This document shows, in pieces, positions 34,085 through 42,522 of a stretch of DNA of 64,000 bases (positions within the stretch are counted from its first letter, which is position 1; each line of letters begins with the position of its first letter). The notes below the pieces were generated by a model, which searched no databases, was not told the DNA's origin, and saw only the letters and a list, made by a program, of their open reading frames with translations. Location: NCBI RefSeq assembly GCF_023544465.1, contig NZ_JALPVL010000006.1, forward strand, positions 124,001-188,000, given 5' to 3'. The translations under genes and the position numbers were made by a program. Source of the stretch: Paractinoplanes maris (lineage in GTDB: Bacteria; Actinomycetota; Actinomycetes; Mycobacteriales; Micromonosporaceae).

Positions 34085-35194
34085 GTGCGAGGCGGATTGG
34101 ATGACGCTCTCGACAAGCTCGCGCGCCGTGACGAGCTGCGCCGACGAGCCACGGGGGAGACACCCGGCACCCCGGCGGCTGTGACCGAGCTGGTCGAGGC
34201 GGTCGCGGCGGTTGTCGCGCGCCATCCGGAGCTGGGCGTGAGCGTGGGCGTCGAGGGCGCCGGCGACCCCCTTCTGCTGCACTTCTATCTCGCCGAGGGC
34301 CAGGTCCAGGTCAACGCCGAGAGCGCGGCCGCCCTGTCACCCGAGCCCACCGGCCCCCGGCACGCCGACTTCGACCTCGACGCCGACGACACCGGCGAGC
34401 GTCCCTATTCGGCCGCGCCCTATTCGCCCGCCCCGCCGGAGCCGGGCGGCGACACCCGGCGGCTGAGCCAGGACGATCAGGATCGCTTCGGCCCGGCCAC
34501 CTTCGGTCACACGTCCGCGCCGCCGGCCTCCGACCAGGGCTACTACGCCGACTCCGACACTGCCGAGCGACGGTACGGCTCATTCGACACCGACGCGCAC
34601 CGGCCCACGCACGACCGGGCCGATCCGCGCCATCCCGCGCACGACTCGACCGACGCGCGCCATCCCGCGCACGACTCGACCGACGCGCGCCATCCCGCGC
34701 ACGACTCGACCGACGCGCGCCATTCCACGCCCGACTCGGGTGATCCGCGTTATCCCGCGCACGACCCGGGTGAGTCGTCGCGCGATCTGGGCGCCCGCCT
34801 GCGTGACCTCGGCATGGCGACCAGCGGGCAGCCGGGCCCGGAGTATCCGCCGCATCCGTTCGCGGCCACGCCCCCGCCGCCGGTGCCGCCGCAGTCAACA
34901 CCGCCGCGCCCGGCCGTGGCGCCGCAATCGACACCGCCGCGCCCGGCCGTGCCGACGCAGGAGGACTCGGCCGGCCCGACCCGGCGCATCCGTCCCGAGC
35001 AGCATCGGCCACCGGCCGAGCCGTCCGCGGCCGAGCGCGGCGTCTCGGTGCCTGAGCAGCGCAGCATGCTGACGCCGCTTCCCCAGCCGATCCCGTTGCA
35101 GGTCGAGCGGCCGGAGGAGACCGAGATGGCCGCCCGCCGCTTGGCCGCGCTGCTGCGCGACGATCCGTCACTGCTCGATCAGCCCCGTGGTTGA
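34085..35194 (+). CDS. Acidic repeat-containing protein downstream of the conservon, unknown function
   Basis: This 369-residue cytoplasmic protein has an N-terminal compact domain of about 80 residues (RGGLDDALDKLARRDELRRR, then TELVEAVAAVVARHPELGVSVGVEG), a long disordered middle containing six decapeptide repeats of the type DARHPAHDST, a proline-rich stretch, and a conserved-looking C-terminus (PLPQPIPLQVERPEETEMAARRLAALLRDDPSLLDQ). GTG at 34085 was chosen because GGAAGGAC lies 8 bases before it. I do not recognise a family. It follows cvnD on the same strand and may be an additional partner. Confidence 0.7.
   Translation: MRGGLDDALDKLARRDELRRRATGETPGTPAAVTELVEAVAAVVARHPELGVSVGVEGAGDPLLLHFYLAEGQVQVNAESAAALSPEPTGPRHADFDLDADDTGERPYSAAPYSPAPPEPGGDTRRLSQDDQDRFGPATFGHTSAPPASDQGYYADSDTAERRYGSFDTDAHRPTHDRADPRHPAHDSTDARHPAHDSTDARHPAHDSTDARHSTPDSGDPRYPAHDPGESSRDLGARLRDLGMATSGQPGPEYPPHPFAATPPPPVPPQSTPPRPAVAPQSTPPRPAVPTQEDSAGPTRRIRPEQHRPPAEPSAAERGVSVPEQRSMLTPLPQPIPLQVERPEETEMAARRLAALLRDDPSLLDQPRG
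34591..34770. repeat. Six tandem 30-bp repeats inside the gene at 34085
   Basis: Six exact-length 30-bp units, the second to fourth almost identical, encode decapeptides DxRHPAHDST and variants. The unit length preserves the frame, as in the dnaX repeat, so copy-number variation would change only linker length. Confidence 0.9.
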
Positions 35195-35404
35195 ACGCAG
35201 CGTGATGTCGGCCGTCGCTGAGCGACTGGTCGGTTTCCGCCCGAAAAGCCCGGCTGAGATGTCTGGGTTAGCCCTTTCGGCCAGATCACCACTCAGGACC
35301 TTGTATCACGCTGTGTAACTGAATTAACTTCCAAGGCGTTCCCCACTACGGCGCGTGACCTTGACCGGTTTCGCGGCCCACCTGCGTACGCCTCGGAGTC
35401 CTCG

Positions 35405-36436
35405 ATGTCGCTGCCCGAAGTTCACCTGGTCGCCGGAACGGTGGCCGAGGCCGTACGGCTCGCTCCCGTCGCCCTCGCCATGCGCGAGCAGGGCCGGCTC
35501 GCTCCCGTCCCGATCGCCACCGGCACCCACCCGGACGCAGTCGGTCAGGCCCTCACGGCCTTCGGGATCACCCCGCGGATCACGCTGCCGTCCGGTGACG
35601 GCCACACCGAGACGATGCGCCGCTTCGACGACCTCTGGGCCGTCCGGACGCCGGGCGCCGTCATCGTGCGGGACGGGCTCGCACCGGCGCTGGCGGCTTT
35701 CTGGCGACGCGTCCCGATCCTGACCATCGACGCCGGTCGCCGCTCGGGCGAGCTCGGCTCGGCGTCGGCCCTGGACGCCCAGCGACGCCTGCTGGCCCAG
35801 GTCACCACCGTGCACCTGGCCGCGACCCCGCTGGCCGCGATGAACCTGCTGGACGAGCGGGTGGTCGCCGGCGACACGCTGCTGACCGGCGGCACCGCCC
35901 AGGACGCGGCGCAGCTGCTCGCGGCCAGGACGATCGCCGCGCCGCCGCGGGGTCACCGCACGATCGTGCTGGGCGTGCCGGCCGAGCGGGCCGCGGCCAT
36001 CGGCCCGGCGCTGCGCTATCTCGCCGGTCGCTACCCCGACCTGGAGGTTGTCCGGGCGGCCGACTTCGCGCCCGGTCTCGAGTTCGCCACCCTGCTGGCT
36101 CAGGCCTACCTCGTGGTGACCGACGACGAGGACCTGGTCGAGGAGGCGCTGGCCGCCTACTGCCCGGTGCTGATGATCGGCTCGGAGGCCCGGCATGCCG
36201 AGGCCCTGCACGCCGGCAGTGCCCGCCTGGTCGAACCCGACCCGGCCGCGATCTCCAGTGAGGTGGCCGGGCTGCTGGAGACCCGGGTGCGCCGCGACTC
36301 GATGGCGCTCTCCGGCAACCCGTACGGCGACGGTCTCGCCGCCTATCGCGTCGCGCAGGCCGTGGCGGCCCTGCTCGGCCATGGGCAGTTCCCCGACCCG
36401 ATGCCCGCCCAGCCCACGGCCGGAGTGGCCCGATGA
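35405..36436 (+). CDS. UDP-N-acetylglucosamine 2-epimerase-like protein lacking key residues
   Basis: This 343-residue protein has the fold signature of UDP-GlcNAc 2-epimerases: HLVAGTVAEAVRLAPVALAM replaces the GTRPEAIKMAPV start, TGTHPDAVGQAL replaces TGQH, and ILTIDAGRRSG replaces HVEAGLRTG, so the conserved Glu in that motif is Asp. The TxHRxEN segment with its catalytic His is not recognisable (TIVLGVPAERAAA). A C-terminal NPYGDG remains. It may have lost catalysis or use another sugar nucleotide. ATG at 35405. A 13-base gap separates it from the NTF2-like gene. Confidence 0.75.
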   Translation: MSLPEVHLVAGTVAEAVRLAPVALAMREQGRLAPVPIATGTHPDAVGQALTAFGITPRITLPSGDGHTETMRRFDDLWAVRTPGAVIVRDGLAPALAAFWRRVPILTIDAGRRSGELGSASALDAQRRLLAQVTTVHLAATPLAAMNLLDERVVAGDTLLTGGTAQDAAQLLAARTIAAPPRGHRTIVLGVPAERAAAIGPALRYLAGRYPDLEVVRAADFAPGLEFATLLAQAYLVVTDDEDLVEEALAAYCPVLMIGSEARHAEALHAGSARLVEPDPAAISSEVAGLLETRVRRDSMALSGNPYGDGLAAYRVAQAVAALLGHGQFPDPMPAQPTAGVAR

Positions 36437-36447
36437 AGGAGAGCGTC

Positions 36448-36798
36448 ATGGACGTCGTCGGTTTCTGGACCAAGTCGTGGACGAGCGACGACCGGGTCGC
36501 GGTGCGGCAGATGCTCGCACCGGACGCCGAGATCGAGTGGAACCTGGACTCGCCGGTCGACGACGAGGAGCTGGTGCAGGTGCTGCACCGGATCGCCGCC
36601 TTCGCCGACACGGTGACCGTGGTCGGCGAGACCCGGGCGGCCGACGGCGCCGCGCTCGTCTACGACCTCGAGGCGCCGTTCGGCACGGTACGAATGATCG
36701 AGTTCCTGACCGTGGCCGGCGGCCGGATCACCGAGGTGCGCCAGGTCTACGACGTGACCGCCACCGACCGGTTCTTCCCCGGGCTCTACGCCAATTAG
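36448..36798 (+). CDS. NTF2-like/SnoaL-type protein
   Basis: This 116-residue single-domain protein has the NTF2-like pattern MDVVGFWTKSWTSDDRVAVRQ (helix), then LAPDAEIEWNL and TVRMIEFLTVAGGRITEVRQVYD (strand pair). The family includes ketosteroid-isomerase-like enzymes and ligand-binding scaffolds, and no function is assigned here. I chose ATG at 36448 because AAGGAG lies six bases before it; an earlier ATG at 36433 would overlap the previous gene. The stop overlaps the end of the convergent hydrolase gene. Confidence 0.8.
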   Translation: MDVVGFWTKSWTSDDRVAVRQMLAPDAEIEWNLDSPVDDEELVQVLHRIAAFADTVTVVGETRAADGAALVYDLEAPFGTVRMIEFLTVAGGRITEVRQVYDVTATDRFFPGLYAN

Positions 36799-37541
36799 CG
36801 CACGCGGTCGAGCAGCGCGAAGAGGTTGACCCAGTGGCGCTGCTCGGCCTCGCGGTCGTACATCGACGTGTCCGACATCGTGAAGCCGTGCGGCGCTCCC
36901 GCGTAGACCTCGGACGTGTAGGTCACGCCGGCCTCGTCGAGGGCCGACTCGAGTGTCTTGATCTGGTCGGGGGTCATCGACTGGTCGTTGTCGGCGTGCG
37001 CGAAGTAGAGCTCGCCGGTGATCACGCCGACCCGCAGGTGCGGGCTGTCCGGCTGATCGGTCACGACCCGCCCGGCGTGGAAGCTCGCCAGCGCCTTGAT
37101 CCGGTCGGGGTGCGCCTCGATCGCCCGCAGCGCGTTCATGCCGCCCATGCAGTAGCCGACGGCCACGACCGGCCCGTCGGCCACGCCGGCCTGGGCGTGG
37201 AAGAAGTCGAGATAGGACTGCGAGTCGGCCGCCACCCGGTCGGCGGTCAGCCCCTGGATCAGCGGCATCAGCCGGCCGAAGGCGGCGCCCCGCTTGTCGG
37301 CGTCGGTGAGCTCCTCCGGCTGGATCAGCGGGGACGCACCGCCGCGGTAGAGGATGTTCGGCGCGAGCACCGCGTAACCCCGCTCGGCGATCCGCTCGGC
37401 CATCTCGGCGATCCGCGGGCGCAGCCCGAACGCGTCCATGAACAGCAGCACACCCGGGAACGGCCCGTCGCCGGCCGGCCGCACGAAGTAGGAATCCGCA
37501 GTGCCGTCCGCGGTGGAAATCTGCACGGTGTTCGTCTGCAT
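36795..37541 (-). CDS. Dienelactone hydrolase family protein
   Basis: This 248-residue alpha/beta hydrolase has the family nucleophile motif GYCMGG (Cys at about 130), an acidic residue in FAHADNDQSM and a His in APHGFTMS near the C-terminus, completing a Cys-Asp-His triad. Relatives hydrolyse dienelactones or other small esters in ring-cleavage pathways. No aromatic degradation genes adjoin it. It is divergent from a TetR regulator 70 bases away, which probably controls it. Confidence 0.88.
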   Translation of the reverse strand: MQTNTVQISTADGTADSYFVRPAGDGPFPGVLLFMDAFGLRPRIAEMAERIAERGYAVLAPNILYRGGASPLIQPEELTDADKRGAAFGRLMPLIQGLTADRVAADSQSYLDFFHAQAGVADGPVVAVGYCMGGMNALRAIEAHPDRIKALASFHAGRVVTDQPDSPHLRVGVITGELYFAHADNDQSMTPDQIKTLESALDEAGVTYTSEVYAGAPHGFTMSDTSMYDREAEQRHWVNLFALLDRVR

Positions 37542-37611
37542 GCCGCACCTCCGGCAGCGACCGTAGCACCAACCGGGGAATCATCCCCGGTCTAGTCGTA
37601 CCCTGTCATCC

Positions 37612-38169
37612 ATGGCAGATCGACTGCGCGCCGACGCGCAGCGTAACCGGGTCGCGCTGCTCGCCGCCGCCCGCGAGGTCTTCGGCGAGCACGGCCTCGA
37701 CGCCTCGCTCGACGAGATCGCCCGCCGGGCCGGGGTCGGCAACGCCACGTTGTACCGGCGCTTCCCGACCCGCCGCGATCTGATCGCCGAGGTCTTCGCG
37801 GGGCAGATGACCGGGTACGTCGAACTGGCCGAGACCGCGCTGGCCGAACCCGACCCGTGGGCCGCCTTCGTGACCTACCTGACCCGGCTCTTCGAGGTCC
37901 AGGCGACCGACCGCGGGCTGTCCGAACTCCTGGTGACCAGCGGTTTCGAGGAGGACGAGCGGCTGGCCGGCCTGCTCGCGAGCGCTCAGCGCAGCGCCTC
38001 CCAGGTGATCCGGCGAGCTCAGGCCGCGGGCCGGCTGCGGGCCGACTTCACCCGGCAGGACATCAGCCTGCTGATGCGGGCCAACGCCGGTGTGCTCCGC
38101 AGCTCGGCCGACCCCAGCGCCTGGCGCCGTCAGCTCACGCTGGTGCTCGACGGACTCGCGGTTGATTGA
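37612..38169 (+). CDS. TetR-family regulator, probably of the divergent hydrolase gene
   Basis: This 185-residue protein has a TetR HTH at residues about 15-60 (LLAAAREVFGEHGLDASLDEIARRAGVGNATLYRRFPTR, with the conserved recognition helix). The C-terminal ligand domain is typical in size. The divergent arrangement with the dienelactone hydrolase is a standard sign of local autorepression. The terminator at 38245 follows. Confidence 0.92.
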   Translation: MADRLRADAQRNRVALLAAAREVFGEHGLDASLDEIARRAGVGNATLYRRFPTRRDLIAEVFAGQMTGYVELAETALAEPDPWAAFVTYLTRLFEVQATDRGLSELLVTSGFEEDERLAGLLASAQRSASQVIRRAQAAGRLRADFTRQDISLLMRANAGVLRSSADPSAWRRQLTLVLDGLAVD

Positions 38170-38244
38170 TCATCGATATTTAAAGCTGTTTAAGGACCGT
38201 TTAACGCGCTGCGGCCGACACTCGGCTCTCATCCCCACGAAGGT

Positions 38245-38272
38245 GCGACTCCGGGCCCCCACCCGGAGTCGC
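38245..38272. terminator. Bidirectional terminator between two convergent tetR genes
   Basis: The arms GCGACTCCGGG (38245-38255) and CCCGGAGTCGC (38262-38272) pair perfectly with a six-base loop, and T-rich sequence follows on the plus strand (GCTGCTTTCGC). Confidence 0.7.
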
Positions 38273-38286
38273 GCTGCTTTCGCTGG

Positions 38287-38883
38287 TCAGGCGAATCCGC
38301 GACCGGCCTCGGCCAGGGCCTCGGACACCAGATCCCACAGGTTGGTGCCGGGCGGCTTGTCGAGCCAGAGGTGCAGCGCCACCCGCAGCGAGGCCAGGAA
38401 GGCCGCGGAGGTCATCTTCACCCGTACGCTCGCCGGGTCGTCGCCGGACCGGGCCGCGATCTCGGCCGAGAGCTCGCGTTCGAGCGCGGCGAAGGTCTGC
38501 ACCTGCGCCGACACAAGAGCGGGCTGGGTGCGGACGAGACGGCTCTGCGCGACCCAGTGCGGGTCGAGCTCGCCCAGCTTGAGATAGAACTGCTCGGCCG
38601 CCGCGGTGAGGGCCGCCCACGGTGTCTCGCCCGCCGGGCGGGACCGCACCTGCTCGATCAGCAGATGGATGCGCTGGTAGTCCCCGTAGAGCAGGGCCTC
38701 TTCCTTGCTGCCGAAATAGTTCGAGAACGTCCGCCGGGAGACCCCGGCCTCGTCGGCGATGGCCTCGACGGTGACCCGGTCGGGACCGTGCTCGATCGCC
38801 AGTCGCATCGCGGCGGCGTGCAGGGACTGCCGGGTGGCGGCTTTCTTGCGTTCACGGAGCCCGGGCTCGGCAGCGGTGCTCAT
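38287..38883 (-). CDS. TetR-family regulator of the divergent efflux pump
   Basis: This 198-residue protein has an N-terminal HTH (ATRQSLHAAAMRLAIEHGPDRVTVEAIADEAGVSRRTFSNYFGSKEEAL, residues about 15-62) and a helical ligand domain. ATG at 38883 removes an unrelated 35-residue extension. The 120-base gap to the MFS pump contains a palindrome that probably binds this repressor, so drug-like ligands could induce the pump. Confidence 0.92.
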   Translation of the reverse strand: MSTAAEPGLRERKKAATRQSLHAAAMRLAIEHGPDRVTVEAIADEAGVSRRTFSNYFGSKEEALLYGDYQRIHLLIEQVRSRPAGETPWAALTAAAEQFYLKLGELDPHWVAQSRLVRTQPALVSAQVQTFAALERELSAEIAARSGDDPASVRVKMTSAAFLASLRVALHLWLDKPPGTNLWDLVSEALAEAGRGFA

Positions 38884-38915
38884 GGTCCGAGCGTACCGGC
38901 GTGTGATTCCCTTCT

Positions 38916-38937
38916 CAATGTGCAAACTTGCGCAATG
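38916..38937. promoter_or_regulatory. Candidate TetR operator between the regulator and MFS pump
   Basis: CAATGTGCAAACTTGCGCAATG is a 22-bp imperfect palindrome: the two 10-base arms agree at 8 positions around a 2-base centre. It lies within the divergent promoter region, as expected for a TetR-family operator. Confidence 0.45.
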
Positions 38938-39003
38938 GGAAAGGTCCGTCGATAGTTGTATGAGGCAACCACTTCTGAGCATCACCACGATGGAGGCTGC
39001 GCG

Positions 39004-40596
39004 ATGAGCGCCTCGACCACCACGAGCGTCCGCCCGGGCGCCATGTCACACCGCCAGATCATGGAGGCCCTCTCCGGCCTCCTGCTGGTGCTCTTCGTCG
39101 CGATGGCCAGCTCGACCATCGTGTCCACGGCGCTGCCCAAGATCATTGGCGCTCTCGACGGCAGTCAGACGCAGTACACCTGGGTTGTCACCGCGACCCT
39201 GCTCACCGCGACCGCGTCCACCCCGATCTGGGGCAAGCTGGCCGACCTCTACAGCAAGAAGCTGCTGGTCCAGATCGCCATCGTGGTGTTCGTGCTCGGC
39301 TCGATCGTGGCCGGCTTCTCGCAGACCGCCGGTCAGCTGATCGCCGCCCGCGGGTTCCAGGGGCTCGGCATGGGTGGCGTCCAGGCCCTGGTCCAGGTGG
39401 CCATCGCCGCGATGATTCCGCCCCGTGAGCGCGGCCGCTACAACGGCTACCTGGGTGGCGTGATGGCTCTGGCCACGGTCGGCGGCCCGCTGCTGGGCGG
39501 TCTGATCGTCGACTCGACGCTGGGCTGGCGCTGGTGCTTCTTCATCGGTGCCCCGATCGCCGTGATCGCGCTGGTCGTCCTGCAGAAGACCCTCAACCTC
39601 GAGGTCATCCGCCGGGCCAATGTGAAGATCGACTACCTCGGCGCCGGCCTGATCGCGGCCGGCGTCAGCACCCTGCTCGTCTGGGTCTCGTTCGTCGACA
39701 GCTCGTTCGGCTGGATCTCGTGGCCCAGCGCCGCGATGGTCGGCGCCGGCCTCGTGCTGATCGCCCTGGCCGTCTGGGTCGAGACCCGGGTCGCCGAGCC
39801 CGTCGTGCCGCTCGACATCGTCAAGCAGCGCAACACCGCCCTCGCCATCATCGCCAGCCTCGCGGTCGGCATGGCGATGTTCGGCGGCGCCGTCTTCCTC
39901 GGTCAGTACTTCCAGATCGGCCGGGGTTACAGCCCCACCGAGGCGGGTCTGCTCACCATCCCGATGATGGCCGGCATCCTGGTCTCGTCGACGGTCACCG
40001 GGCGCATGATCACCAAGAGCGGCCGGATCAAGCCGTACATCCTGACCGGCACCATCGTGCTGGTGGCCGGTTTCGCCGGGCTCTCGATGCTCGACCACGA
40101 AACCCCGCTCTGGTACGTCGGTATCGCGATGGCCCTCGTCGGTGCGGGCGTGGGCATGTCGATGCAGAACCTGGTGCTGTCGGTGCAGAACACCGTCTCG
40201 CTCAAGGACATCGGCGCGGCCAGCTCGACGATCGCCTTCTTCCGCTCGCTGGGCGGCACGATCGGCGTCTCGGTCCTCGGTGCGGTGCTCGCCCGCCGGG
40301 TCAACGACCAGATCACCCACGACCTGGCCAACGCGGGCGTGCCGGCCGGCAGCACCAGTGGCGGCAGCACGCTCAACCTGGCCGCGCTGCCGGACTCGAT
40401 CCAGCACATCGTGCGGGCCGCCTACGGCGACGCGACCGGGCACATCTTCCTGATCAGCGCCGCCATCGCGGTGGTCGGCGTGATCGCCGCGGCGCTGCTG
40501 CGCCCGGCGGCGCTGCGCTCGACGGTCGACGTCGCCTCCTCGTCGCCCGATTCCCCGGCTTCCTCGGGGACCAAGGAAGCCGTCCTCAGTCGCTGA
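39004..40596 (+). CDS. MFS drug efflux transporter, 14-helix DHA2 (EmrB/QacA) type
   Basis: This 530-residue membrane protein has 14 predicted helices. Motif A appears as GKLADLYSKK after helix 2, motif C-like LATVGGPLLGGLI in helix 5, and a conserved STALPKIIGAL start. It probably exports hydrophobic or cationic compounds by proton antiport. ATG at 39004 follows GGAGG by 7 bases. It is divergent from a TetR regulator and is followed by a hairpin terminator. Confidence 0.93.
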   Translation: MSASTTTSVRPGAMSHRQIMEALSGLLLVLFVAMASSTIVSTALPKIIGALDGSQTQYTWVVTATLLTATASTPIWGKLADLYSKKLLVQIAIVVFVLGSIVAGFSQTAGQLIAARGFQGLGMGGVQALVQVAIAAMIPPRERGRYNGYLGGVMALATVGGPLLGGLIVDSTLGWRWCFFIGAPIAVIALVVLQKTLNLEVIRRANVKIDYLGAGLIAAGVSTLLVWVSFVDSSFGWISWPSAAMVGAGLVLIALAVWVETRVAEPVVPLDIVKQRNTALAIIASLAVGMAMFGGAVFLGQYFQIGRGYSPTEAGLLTIPMMAGILVSSTVTGRMITKSGRIKPYILTGTIVLVAGFAGLSMLDHETPLWYVGIAMALVGAGVGMSMQNLVLSVQNTVSLKDIGAASSTIAFFRSLGGTIGVSVLGAVLARRVNDQITHDLANAGVPAGSTSGGSTLNLAALPDSIQHIVRAAYGDATGHIFLISAAIAVVGVIAAALLRPAALRSTVDVASSSPDSPASSGTKEAVLSR

Positions 40597-40610
40597 CACA
40601 TCCCGGCTCC

Positions 40611-40646
40611 AACGCGGCGTCCGCTCCGGCGGGCGCCGCGTTTGTT
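40611..40646 (+). terminator. Terminator after the MFS pump gene
   Basis: The arms AACGCGGCG (40611-40619) and CGCCGCGTT (40634-40642) pair and are followed by TGTTG. The loop contains further CCG/CGG pairing potential. Confidence 0.6.
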
Positions 40647-40801
40647 GCCCCTGGGGCGAGATTGCTCACGCGGGTCAATATGGAACCGCAGCCTCACGCA
40701 GAGCTAACCTTCGAAAGCGGAGCGCTGATCATGGTGTTTTCCTCAACACCCGGGCGGTGCTGTCGATCAGTGGCGCAGGAGCGAGAAAGGGGGCTGGCCA
40801 C

Positions 40802-42412
40802 GTGGATCCGGACCGGGAAGTGCTTGACACCGAGCGGCTGGACGCCGCCCTCCTCGAGCTGGAGGACGAGATCCACTGGGATGCCGTGCCCATGCTCGAG
40901 CTCGCCGAACGCTACGAGCGTCAGGCCCGCCTGCTCGGTGACGACATGCTCGTGGCCCGGGCCCGGCTCAGCCAGGCCAACATGCGCATGCGCTCCGGTG
41001 ACGTCGCCGAGGCCGCGCAGCGCATCTGGCACATCCACCAGTGGGCGGTCGACCACGACGCCCGCCGGCTCACCGCCCGCACCCATCTGATCTGGTCGGC
41101 CATCCACCGCCACCTCGGCGACGCCGCGCAGAGCCTCGAGCATGCCGTCCTCAGCGTCGAGCTGCTCGACGACACCGCGACCCCGCACATGCAGATCTGG
41201 CACCGGGCCAAGCTGGCCGACGCACTCGCTTTCGCCGGCTCGTTCGAGACGGCCCGCGACCGTTTCGACCAGGCGGAACGGCTGACGACCGATTTCAACC
41301 GTCCCTTTCTGCGGCTCTACGTGCTCAACAACTACGCCTACTCGGAGCACGCCGCCGGCAACTACGAGCACGCGGAGCGGGTCGCCCAGCGGCTGCGCGT
41401 GCTGGCCGCCACCCACAGCTTCGAGCTCGACGCCACCGTGCTCGACACGATCGGCGCCATCGAGCTGGGCAACGGCCACTACGCCGCGGCCGAGCAGACG
41501 ATGCTGCAGTGCATCGAGAAATACAGCCAGATCCGGCGCGACGACGCCGACGCCATGCCTGAGTACCTGCTCAACCTGGCCCGGGCCCAGCGTGGCCTCG
41601 GGGCGTACGAGCGCGCCCAGCGCAGCCTCGACGAGTCCCGTGAGCTCTGCGCCGACCGCGAGCTGGGCCACTTCCTCGTGCAGGTGCACCAGGAGCAGGC
41701 CGAGCTGCATGCCGCCCGGGGTGAGTTCGCCGAGGCGTACGAGGCCCACAAGGCATTCTTCGAGGCCTACGTGGGGTTGCGGTCCCGCCAGCGCGAGGCG
41801 CAGGCCCGCACCCGGCAGGCCCTGTTCGAGACGGCCGAGGCCCGGCAGGAGGCGGAGCGCTTCCGCGAGCAGGCCCGGCGTGACCCGCTGACCGGGTTGC
41901 ACAACCGCCGCTTCATCGACGAGCAGCTGCCCCGCCTGATCGGCACCGATCCCGACCTGACCGTCGCCCTGGTCGACCTCGACCACTTCAAGCGGATCAA
42001 CGACCAGCTCTCCCACGACGTGGGCGACCAGGTGCTCGTGCAGGTGGCGAAACTCCTCGAGACCGAGCTGGCGGCCGTGTCGCCCGACGGTTTCGTGGCC
42101 CGGATGGGTGGCGAGGAATTCCTCATGGTGCTGCCCGGCTGCCCGACGGCGCGGGCCGGTCGTGAGTTCGACCGCATCCGCCGCGCCGTCGGCGCCTACG
42201 ACTGGGCCGGCATCACCCGCGGCCTGCCGGTCACGATCAGCATCGGCGTGGCCTGTGTGAGCGAATCCGAGAAGCTGACCCAGCCCGGCCTGCTGTCCAC
42301 AGCCGACCGCAATCTGTACGCGGCGAAGCACGGCGGCCGTGACCGGGTGGTGTGCGGCCTACCCGGTGCTGATCGCGCCCCGTCCTACCGTGATCACGCC
42401 TCGGCGGCCTGA
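40802..42412 (+). CDS. TPR-repeat diguanylate cyclase (GGDEF)
   Basis: This 536-residue cytoplasmic protein has about 350 residues of TPR-like helical repeats, a coiled linker (RSRQREAQARTRQALFETAEARQ) and a C-terminal GGDEF domain. The active motif is intact as GGEEF (about residue 435), and the metal and substrate residues VALVDLDHFKRIND are present, predicting synthesis of cyclic-di-GMP. I saw no EAL domain and no RxxD product-inhibition site. GTG at 40802 is preceded by AAAGGGGG. An upstream GTG at 40757 lacks a ribosome site. Confidence 0.9.
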   Translation: MDPDREVLDTERLDAALLELEDEIHWDAVPMLELAERYERQARLLGDDMLVARARLSQANMRMRSGDVAEAAQRIWHIHQWAVDHDARRLTARTHLIWSAIHRHLGDAAQSLEHAVLSVELLDDTATPHMQIWHRAKLADALAFAGSFETARDRFDQAERLTTDFNRPFLRLYVLNNYAYSEHAAGNYEHAERVAQRLRVLAATHSFELDATVLDTIGAIELGNGHYAAAEQTMLQCIEKYSQIRRDDADAMPEYLLNLARAQRGLGAYERAQRSLDESRELCADRELGHFLVQVHQEQAELHAARGEFAEAYEAHKAFFEAYVGLRSRQREAQARTRQALFETAEARQEAERFREQARRDPLTGLHNRRFIDEQLPRLIGTDPDLTVALVDLDHFKRINDQLSHDVGDQVLVQVAKLLETELAAVSPDGFVARMGGEEFLMVLPGCPTARAGREFDRIRRAVGAYDWAGITRGLPVTISIGVACVSESEKLTQPGLLSTADRNLYAAKHGGRDRVVCGLPGADRAPSYRDHASAA

Positions 42413-42522
42413 GCAGCGCGCTGGGCATCGAACGACGAACGTGCTTTTGATCGACTTCGACCGTTACGCTTTACCGCACTGACGGACAGTCGGCCCGGTG
42501 CGGGTCAGGCGAGGAGGCGGTC

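Noticed and set aside
39046..40599. 517-codon minus-strand frame opposite the MFS pump
   Set aside because: Antisense shadow: the composition (His/Asp/Arg/Gln) is that expected from the complement of hydrophobic codons, and the plus strand has 14 membrane helices.
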